Origin: Phycisphaerae bacterium SM23_33
GTDB lineage: Bacteria > Planctomycetota > Phycisphaerae > SM23-33
Reading direction: 5' to 3'
DNA: 11,147 bases
Assembly: GCA_001303665.1 (NCBI GenBank)
Contig: LJUF01000076.1
Location: forward strand, 1 to 11,147
The translations under genes were made by a program, and so were the position numbers. The notes under the pieces were generated by a model. The model was not told the origin of the DNA. It did no database searches and saw only the letters and a program-made list of their open reading frames with translations. Shown piece by piece: positions 6,459 through 11,147 of the stretch; position 1 is the stretch's first letter; each line of letters opens with the position of its first letter.

Positions 6459-7421
6459 TCAGAACCACCAGGCGGCGCCGGCGGGCTGGCGGAGGATGAC
6501 GCCGCGCAGGTACTCGACGGCCTTCTCGAAGCCCTCATTGAGGCTCATGAGGGAGTCCTCGTGCTCGATGCTGATGACGCCGTCGTAGCCGTACACGCGG
6601 AGCATGGAGACGAAGGGCTTCCAGAACGCATCCCCGTGGCCGTAGCCGACGGTGCGGAAGACCCACGCCCGGGTCTTCAGCTCGCCGTAGCTCTTGATGT
6701 CGAGGTTGCCGGTGATGCCGGAGTTCCGGGGGTCGATGGCGCAGTCCTTGGCGTGGACGTGGAAGATGCAGTTGTTCTCGCCCAGGAAGCGGGCCGCCTC
6801 GACGGGGTCGATGCCCTGCCAGAAGAAGTGCGAGGGGTCGAGGTTGGCCCCGAGCTGCTTGCCGGCGGCCTTGCGCAGGCGGACGATGTCCTCGGGGTTG
6901 TGCACGACGAAGCCGGGATGGGCCTCGAAGGCGATCTTCACCCCGTGCCGGGCGGCGAAGTCGTTCTCCCTCTTCCAGAAGGGGATGATGACCTTGTTCC
7001 ACTGGTAGTCGGCGATGTGGGTATAGTCGTCGGGCCAGGGGCAGGTGACCCAGTTGGGGGTCTTCTCGCCGGGGGCCCCGCCGGGGCAGCCGGAGAAGTT
7101 GATCACCACCGTGCCCAGCTCCGCGGCCAGCAGCACCGCCTCGCGGTGGGCCTTGGCGTGGGCGGCGGCGATCCGCTTGCTGGGATGCACGGGGTTGCCA
7201 TGGACGGCGACGCCCTGGGCCTCCAGCCCGCGGTCGGCAAGCTTGGCCTTGAGCTCCTTGAGCCTGGGCTTGTTGCGGTGGATGCCGGAAAGCTTCCACG
7301 GGTCGCCCGGATAGCACCCCGCCGGCAACTCGATGGCGTCCAGCCCCAGCTTGGCGCAGTAGTCCAGGGCGTCGTCCAGTTTCATCCCGCCGAAAAGGGC
7401 TCCCATCACGCCGAGTTTCAT
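6459..7421 (-). CDS. Sugar phosphate isomerase/epimerase, xylose isomerase-like TIM barrel
   Basis: The product has 320 residues. ATG 7421-7419 is preceded by AAGGAG (7434-7429) at 7 nt. It is a soluble TIM barrel of the AP endonuclease 2/xylose isomerase superfamily; MKLGVMGALFGGMKLDDALDY is the typical first strand and helix. The expected metal site is present: Glu166 (IAFEAHPG), Asp195 with His198 (NLDPSHFFWQG), His221 and His223 (FHVHAKD), and Glu286 (ISIEHED). Such enzymes interconvert keto/aldo sugars or inositol derivatives, or epimerise at C3; members with HVHAKD and IEHED signatures are abundant in Planctomycetota and mostly of unknown substrate. No signal peptide is seen, so it should be cytoplasmic. 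It is transcribed as a single gene, divergent from cstA across 225 bp and convergent with the sigma factor gene. Exact substrate is not deducible. Confidence 0.87.
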   Translation of the reverse strand: MKLGVMGALFGGMKLDDALDYCAKLGLDAIELPAGCYPGDPWKLSGIHRNKPRLKELKAKLADRGLEAQGVAVHGNPVHPSKRIAAAHAKAHREAVLLAAELGTVVINFSGCPGGAPGEKTPNWVTCPWPDDYTHIADYQWNKVIIPFWKRENDFAARHGVKIAFEAHPGFVVHNPEDIVRLRKAAGKQLGANLDPSHFFWQGIDPVEAARFLGENNCIFHVHAKDCAIDPRNSGITGNLDIKSYGELKTRAWVFRTVGYGHGDAFWKPFVSMLRVYGYDGVISIEHEDSLMSLNEGFEKAVEYLRGVILRQPAGAAWWF

Positions 7422-7474
7422 GCTCCTGCTCCTTTCCCTGGCAGTGACACAGCCGCGATCACCACCGGGCCACC

Positions 7475-7502
7475 ATTATGCCCACCGCGGCAGCCGATGC
7501 AA
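7475..7502 (-). promoter_or_regulatory. Candidate promoter of the sugar isomerase gene
   Basis: On the minus strand TTGCAT (7502-7497), a 16-bp spacer and CATAAT (7480-7475) form a sigma70-like promoter. The -35 box matches 3 of 6 and the -10 box 5 of 6. Transcription would start near 7468, leaving a leader of about 47 nt before ATG 7421. The AT content of the -10 box stands out in this GC-rich gap. Confidence 0.5.
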
Positions 7503-7550
7503 GCGGCCGGCCGCAACAACCTCGCCGCGCGCGGCGGGTTCGCCCCGCCG
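7503..7550. repeat. Cluster of GC palindromes between divergent promoters
   Basis: Three dyads lie side by side: a perfect 12-bp palindrome GCGGCCGGCCGC (7503-7514), a perfect 14-bp palindrome CGCCGCGCGCGGCG (7523-7536), and a hairpin CGGCGGG-TTCGC-CCCGCCG (7532-7550) overlapping the second. They fill the space between the two outward promoters (minus at 7475-7502, plus at 7575-7602). They could bind a dimeric regulator or simply reflect GC-rich composition. Confidence 0.4.
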
Positions 7551-7574
7551 GCTCGGCCTGCCCCGGGCCGCTGT

Positions 7575-7602
7575 TTGCCTCACGGGCGGCGTTTCCTATA
7601 AT
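7575..7602 (+). promoter_or_regulatory. Sigma70-type promoter of the cstA-TSUP operon
   Basis: TTGCCT (7575-7580, 4 of 6 to the -35 consensus), a 16-bp spacer and a perfect TATAAT (7597-7602) precede cstA. The expected transcription start is near 7609, giving a leader of about 38 nt. An exact -10 box is unlikely by chance in sequence this rich in GC. Confidence 0.65.
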
Positions 7603-7646
7603 GTCAGCCGCGTCTTCGGCAGGGGGCGCTTGGGGGACGGAGCCAT

Positions 7647-9593
7647 ATGATGACTGTTCTCTACGTAATGGTCACGGCCGCGGCGGTGCTGCTGCTGGCC
7701 GGGCGGTTCTACTCCCGCTGGCTGGCGCGGAGCGTCGGCGAGGACCCCACCCGGCCGACCCCGGCGGTCGAGAAGAACGACGGTCGCGATTACGTCCCCA
7801 CGCCCACGACGGTGGTCTTCGCCCACCACTTCGCCTCCATCGCCGGGGCGGGACCCATCATCGGTCCCGTCATCGCCATCATTTACGGCTGGATGCCGGC
7901 GCTACTGTGGGTGGTGATCGGCGGGGTGCTCATCGGCGCGGTGCACGACTACCTGGCCACGTACATGGCCACTTGCGAGGGCGGGCACTCCATCGCCACC
8001 ATCGCCCGGCGGATGATGGGCAAGGACGTGTTCGTGGCCCTGACCATCTTCCTGATCGTGATGCTGGCGCTGGTGTGCGCGACCTTTTTGAACCTTTCGG
8101 CGGGGGCGCTGACCAGCATGCTGCCGTTCGACCGGCTGGAGCTGCCGAAGGACCAGACGCTCTTCCGCGTGCAGGGCGACAAGGTGGTCATCGGCGGGAT
8201 CGCCTCCATGAGCGTGATCGTCATCACCGCGGTGGCGCCGCTGCTGGGGTGGCTGTACATCAAGCGGAAGGTGGCCGTGTGGAAGTGCTCGGTGCTGGCC
8301 ATCGCCATCTGCGCGGTGAGCATCACCATCGGGCTGTTCCGCCCGGTGGCGTTCCCGGCCGAGACGCGGATCCTGGGCGCCACGGTGACCGGCCAGCAGA
8401 TCTGGATGTTCATCCTCTCGGCGTACGTGCTGATCGCCGCCGGGGTGCCGGTGTGGATCTTTCTCCAGAGCCGCGACTTCATCAACGTCCACATCCTGTA
8501 CGTGGGCATGGCCGGACTGTTCGTGACGCTGCTGGTGGCCGGTGGCCGCGGAGCCGCGAACGCCGACCCGCTGCCGCCATTCAACCTCGCCCAGGGCACC
8601 CGGGCGCTGGGGGCCTTCTGGCCGATGCTCTTCATCCTCATCGCCTGCGGGGCCGTCAGCGGCTTCCACAGCCTGTGTGCCGGGGGCACCACCTGCAAGC
8701 AGCTCACCTCCGAGGGCGCGGCCCGGCGGGTGGGCTATTTCGGCATGCTGCTGGAGAGCTTTCTGGCGGTGTGCGTGATCGCGGTGCTGATGGTCGGGGC
8801 CGCCCGGGGCGGGTACATTTCCGACGTGCATCCCAAGCTGGCCGGCATCGCCAGCAGCAGCAACCCGATGCTCGGCTTCGCCATGGCGGTGGGCAACACC
8901 GCAAAGGCGGCCTTCAACGTTCCCGTGGCGGCCGGTGCCCTGGCGGGCATGGTGCTGCTGGAGGGTTTCCTGGTGACCACGCTGGACACGGCCATTCGGC
9001 TGACGCGGTACCTCATCGAGGAGATCTGGCGAACCTTCTTCGCCAACTTCGATATCTTCGCCGCCCCGGTGGCCCAGGCCGAGCCCGCCAAGTGGGCCGC
9101 CGGCCAGCCCACCCCTGTCGGCGCCGACGGCATCCCGGTGGCGCCGGTGACGTCCGACGCGGTCCCGGCCCCGGCCTTCCCAACGGCCACGACCGGCCTC
9201 AGCCGGGCCGTGCTCAGGGTCCTCAGGCAGTACTGGTTCAACTCCGCCCTGGCCGTGGCGTTGACCCTGGCCTTCGCCTTGACCGGCGGGGTCAACGCCC
9301 TGTGGGGCACCTTCGCCACCTCCAACCAGCTCCTGGCGGCCATGGTGCTGGCCCTGGCGGCCTTGTGGCTGCTGAAGCGGCGGCGCCGGGTGTGGTTTGC
9401 GCTCGTCCCGGCCCTGGCCATGCTGGTCACCACCGGCGCCAGCCTGTGCCTGATGCTGCGGACCTTCGCCGCCCCCGCCACCCGGAAGATCACGCTGCTG
9501 GTGGCCGACATCGTCATCATCGCCATCACCCTGTATCTGCTGGTCGCTGGCGCCCGCGCCGCCGTGGGGCACTTCCGCACCCGGAAGGGATAG
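7647..9593 (+). CDS. cstA: Carbon starvation protein CstA family transporter
   Basis: The product has 648 residues. There are two adjacent ATG codons (7647 and 7650); GGAG at 7639-7642 is 4 nt from the first and 7 nt from the second, so the true start may be the second. It is an inner-membrane protein with about 15 or more hydrophobic segments. CstA landmarks are present in order: HHFASIAGAGPIIGPV (60-75), GAVHDYLATY (97-106), FILIACGAVSGFHSL (329-343) with GGTTCKQL (346-353), NPMLGFAMAVG (406-416), and LVTTLDTAIRLTRY (442-455). An Ala/Pro-rich hydrophilic loop at about 471-518 separates the last four or so membrane spans. E. coli CstA (701 residues) and BtsT import peptides or pyruvate during starvation, so uptake of small organic nutrients is likely here. 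It has its own promoter, and a TSUP permease gene begins 2 nt after its stop. No small YbdD/YjiX-like partner gene follows. Confidence 0.93.
   Translation: MMTVLYVMVTAAAVLLLAGRFYSRWLARSVGEDPTRPTPAVEKNDGRDYVPTPTTVVFAHHFASIAGAGPIIGPVIAIIYGWMPALLWVVIGGVLIGAVHDYLATYMATCEGGHSIATIARRMMGKDVFVALTIFLIVMLALVCATFLNLSAGALTSMLPFDRLELPKDQTLFRVQGDKVVIGGIASMSVIVITAVAPLLGWLYIKRKVAVWKCSVLAIAICAVSITIGLFRPVAFPAETRILGATVTGQQIWMFILSAYVLIAAGVPVWIFLQSRDFINVHILYVGMAGLFVTLLVAGGRGAANADPLPPFNLAQGTRALGAFWPMLFILIACGAVSGFHSLCAGGTTCKQLTSEGAARRVGYFGMLLESFLAVCVIAVLMVGAARGGYISDVHPKLAGIASSSNPMLGFAMAVGNTAKAAFNVPVAAGALAGMVLLEGFLVTTLDTAIRLTRYLIEEIWRTFFANFDIFAAPVAQAEPAKWAAGQPTPVGADGIPVAPVTSDAVPAPAFPTATTGLSRAVLRVLRQYWFNSALAVALTLAFALTGGVNALWGTFATSNQLLAAMVLALAALWLLKRRRRVWFALVPALAMLVTTGASLCLMLRTFAAPATRKITLLVADIVIIAITLYLLVAGARAAVGHFRTRKG
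9585..9590 (+). promoter_or_regulatory. Ribosome binding site of the TSUP gene inside the cstA end
   Basis: AAGGGA occupies the last codons of cstA, directly before its TAG stop, and lies 5 nt from TTG 9596. Ribosomes ending cstA would sit on this site, which points to translational coupling. The next in-frame start, GTG 9605, is too far away (14 nt). Confidence 0.65.
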
Positions 9594-9595
9594 CC

Positions 9596-10417
9596 TTGGA
9601 CTACGTGCTGCTGGGATTGACGGGCGCGGCCGCCGGGGTGCTGGGGGGGCTGTTGGGCGTGGGCGGCTCCAGCGTCATGCTGCCGGCGATGGTGCTCATC
9701 CTGGGGGCGCGAAACGCCGCTGGCAAAGAGCAGATCCAGCAATACATGGCGGCGGCCATGATCGTCAACTTCCTGCTGATCCTGCCCTCGGTGCTGGCCC
9801 ACGTCCGCCAGAAGGCGGTCTGGCCGAAGGTCTGGGCGTGGCTTTCCGCAGCGGCCATCGTGGGCATCATCGCGGGCGTGCAGCTCAGCTACCGATTCCG
9901 CAGCGACGCCGCCAAGCAGCATCTCCGCTGGAGCGTGGGGGTCTTCTTCCTGTACGTCGTCGGGCATAACCTGTACCGGCTGTTCGGCACCCGGCGGGCG
10001 GAGGGGGTGTCGAAGGAGCAGGCCCAGGCCCAGCCCGCCTGGCGGAAAATCCTGGTGGGCCTTCCCATGGGCGTGATCGCCGGGCTGCTGGGCATCGGCG
10101 GCGGCTCGCTGGCCGTGCCGGGACAGCAGATCGTCCTGAGGATGCCCCTGCGGAATGCCATCGCCACCTCCGCCGCCACCATCGCCAGCATCTCCTGGCT
10201 GGGGGCGATCGTCAAAAACGTCCAGCTCGGCGAGCACGGCACGGTGGGCCGCAGCCTCCTGCTAGCCGGCTGCCTGGCCCCGGCGGCCATGGTCGGGGCC
10301 TACCTCGGCGGCAGGCTCACGCACGCCCTGCCGCTGCGGGTCGTGCGGATTGTCTTCATCGCCCTGATGATCGTCTCGGCCCTGACCATGTTCGGCGTCA
10401 TCTCCCCCAGAGGCTGA
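9596..10417 (+). CDS. TSUP family membrane permease (TauE/SafE-like)
   Basis: The product has 273 residues from TTG 9596, which follows the cstA stop by 2 nt with AAGGGA 5 nt upstream. It is a multi-span inner-membrane protein with the duplicated TSUP pattern: the first repeat begins GLTGAAAGVLGGLLGVGGSS (7-26) and the second GLPMGVIAGLLGIGGGSLAVP (155-175). A hydrophilic loop at about 131-150 joins the halves. The length is typical for the family, whose members export sulfite or sulfoacetate or move other small organic anions. The substrate is unknown here. Co-transcription with cstA suggests a linked substrate, perhaps import of an organic compound with export of a by-product, but this is inference. 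It is followed by a short hairpin and murJ. Confidence 0.88.
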   Translation: MDYVLLGLTGAAAGVLGGLLGVGGSSVMLPAMVLILGARNAAGKEQIQQYMAAAMIVNFLLILPSVLAHVRQKAVWPKVWAWLSAAAIVGIIAGVQLSYRFRSDAAKQHLRWSVGVFFLYVVGHNLYRLFGTRRAEGVSKEQAQAQPAWRKILVGLPMGVIAGLLGIGGGSLAVPGQQIVLRMPLRNAIATSAATIASISWLGAIVKNVQLGEHGTVGRSLLLAGCLAPAAMVGAYLGGRLTHALPLRVVRIVFIALMIVSALTMFGVISPRG

Positions 10418-10419
10418 CC

Positions 10420-10432
10420 GGGGGGTGCCCCC
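10420..10432 (+). terminator. Short GC hairpin after the TSUP gene
   Basis: GGGGG (10420-10424), loop GTG, and CCCCC (10428-10432) form a 5-bp hairpin starting 3 nt after the TSUP stop codon. There is no T-run. It could mark the operon end, but the stem is short and termination is unproven. Confidence 0.3.
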
Positions 10433-10474
10433 TGTCGCCGAAAGCTTCCGCTTCCGCTGCCCGCCTGCCTGCCG

Positions 10475-10480
10475 CATAAT
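10475..10480 (+). promoter_or_regulatory. Candidate -10 box of murJ
   Basis: CATAAT matches 5 of 6 bases of TATAAT and stands out in a GC-rich gap. TTCCGC at 10452-10457, 17 bp upstream, is only a poor -35 box. Transcription from this box would start at about 10487-10489, on or next to the GTG start of murJ. Confidence 0.45.
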
Positions 10481-10488
10481 CTCCACGC

Positions 10489-11147
10489 GTGAATCAGCCA
10501 CCACAGGACCAGCACGCCGAGCGCGAGCGATTCTTCGGGGCCACCCGGGTCGTGGCCGGCCTGACGATGCTGTCACGCGTCTTCGGCATGGTTCGCGACA
10601 TGGCCATCACCTCGCTGGGGGCAAGCCGCATGACCAGCGCCTTCGTGCTCGCCTTCAAGATCCCCAACCTGTTTCGCCGCCTCTTCGGCGAGGGCGCCCT
10701 GTCGGCGGCCTTCGTGCCGGTCTTCTCGGAGACGGACGAGACCGGCGGCTTCGAAAAGGCCCGCCGGCTGTTCGCCAACGCCCTGGGCCTGCTGGCGGTG
10801 ACCACTTCCGCCATCGTCGTGGCCATCTGGCTGGCGCTGCTGGTCTGGGGCGGGGTCTTCCCCGGCCAGCCGGACCGGCAACTGCTGCTGCGCCTGCTGG
10901 GGCTGATGCTGCCATTCACCGTCACCACCTGCCTGCTGGCGCTGGGCTCGGCGGCCCTGAACTGCAAGGGGCGCTTCGCCTATCCGGCGTTTGCCCCGGT
11001 CCTGCTGAACATCTTCGTCATCCTCGCCGCTTGGGCCGCCGCGCCCATGTGGCGGCAGCGCACCGAAACCCAGTTGACCGTCATCGCCGCCAGCGTAACC
11101 GCCGCCGGCCTGGCGCAGCTTGCCGGCGTCCTGTGGCTGTTGAGGCG
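10489..11147 (+). CDS. murJ: Lipid II flippase MurJ (MviN), N-terminal part
   Basis: The gene runs off the right edge; 219 of roughly 500 or more residues are visible. GTG 10489 is the only start upstream of the conserved first helix, because TAA at 10477-10479 closes the frame. MurJ landmarks are clear: SRVFGMVRDM (29-38), AFVLAFKIPNLFRRLFGEGAL (51-71) and SAAFVPVF (72-79), then hydrophobic segments at about 97-117, 126-144 and 156-173. MurJ moves lipid-linked peptidoglycan precursor across the inner membrane. Aligned by eye to E. coli MurJ, Arg18, Arg24 and Arg52 correspond to Arg30, Arg36 and Arg63, but Asp39 corresponds to Ser50. No Shine-Dalgarno sequence precedes the start. The gene is in the same direction as the cstA-TSUP pair, with a 71-bp gap and probably its own promoter. 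Confidence 0.93.
   Translation, partial: MNQPPQDQHAERERFFGATRVVAGLTMLSRVFGMVRDMAITSLGASRMTSAFVLAFKIPNLFRRLFGEGALSAAFVPVFSETDETGGFEKARRLFANALGLLAVTTSAIVVAIWLALLVWGGVFPGQPDRQLLLRLLGLMLPFTVTTCLLALGSAALNCKGRFAYPAFAPVLLNIFVILAAWAAAPMWRQRTETQLTVIAASVTAAGLAQLAGVLWLLR

Noticed and set aside
7478..9595. Open frame upstream of and in frame with the TSUP gene, overlapping cstA
   Set aside because: Its first 700 or so residues are Gly/Arg/His-rich shadow of cstA. Only the part from TTG 9596 shows family conservation, so a giant fusion protein is not credible.
7902..10237. Two long minus-strand open frames antisense to cstA and the TSUP gene
   Set aside because: Their translations are rich in Gly, His, Arg and Gln without domains, while the plus strand encodes well-conserved membrane proteins.

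Overview
The window is very GC-rich DNA of bacterial gene density. It carries seven complete protein genes, two genes cut by the window ends, and one tRNA-His gene. Several traits together suggest a member of the Planctomycetota, perhaps near Phycisphaerae. These are an ECF-type sigma factor with a long C-terminal TPR extension, an exported SGNH hydrolase with two DNRLRE-type modules, an exported protein built from SIS-like modules, TTG and GTG starts, and a tRNA without an encoded CCA. The assignment is inferred from gene types only; no phylogenetic marker was compared.

Left part (1-4199): the 3' end of a GH4 alpha-galactosidase (MelA type) is followed by a strong hairpin. Next comes an exported protein that appears to hold two divergent SIS (phosphosugar-binding) modules. 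Convergent to it on the minus strand is a secreted two-DNRLRE plus SGNH/GDSL hydrolase with all catalytic blocks visible.

Middle part (4200-6419): on the minus strand, a well-formed sigma70-type promoter drives tRNA-His(GTG). A small EutQ/DUF861-type cupin lies 50 nt downstream and the SGNH hydrolase gene follows it, all in one direction and without a convincing terminator between tRNA and cupin. Divergent from the tRNA, on the plus strand, is the ECF sigma factor-TPR fusion.

Right part (6420-11147): a minus-strand xylose-isomerase-like TIM-barrel sugar isomerase/epimerase is divergent from a two-gene plus-strand operon, cstA plus a TSUP (TauE/SafE) permease separated by 2 nt. The 225-bp region between them holds two outward-facing promoter candidates with GC palindromes in between. 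The window ends in the first 219 codons of murJ (lipid II flippase). That gene seems to start at a GTG with no Shine-Dalgarno sequence, immediately downstream of a -10-like CATAAT, so it is a candidate for leaderless expression.

The theme is sugar and polysaccharide handling (GH4, SIS-like, SGNH esterase, cupin, sugar isomerase) plus nutrient uptake (CstA), set among housekeeping genes (tRNA-His, murJ). No mobile element, CRISPR array or phage gene was seen. The least ordinary items are the exported SIS-like protein, the sigma-TPR fusion, the cstA-TSUP pair, and the start context and altered Asp position of MurJ.
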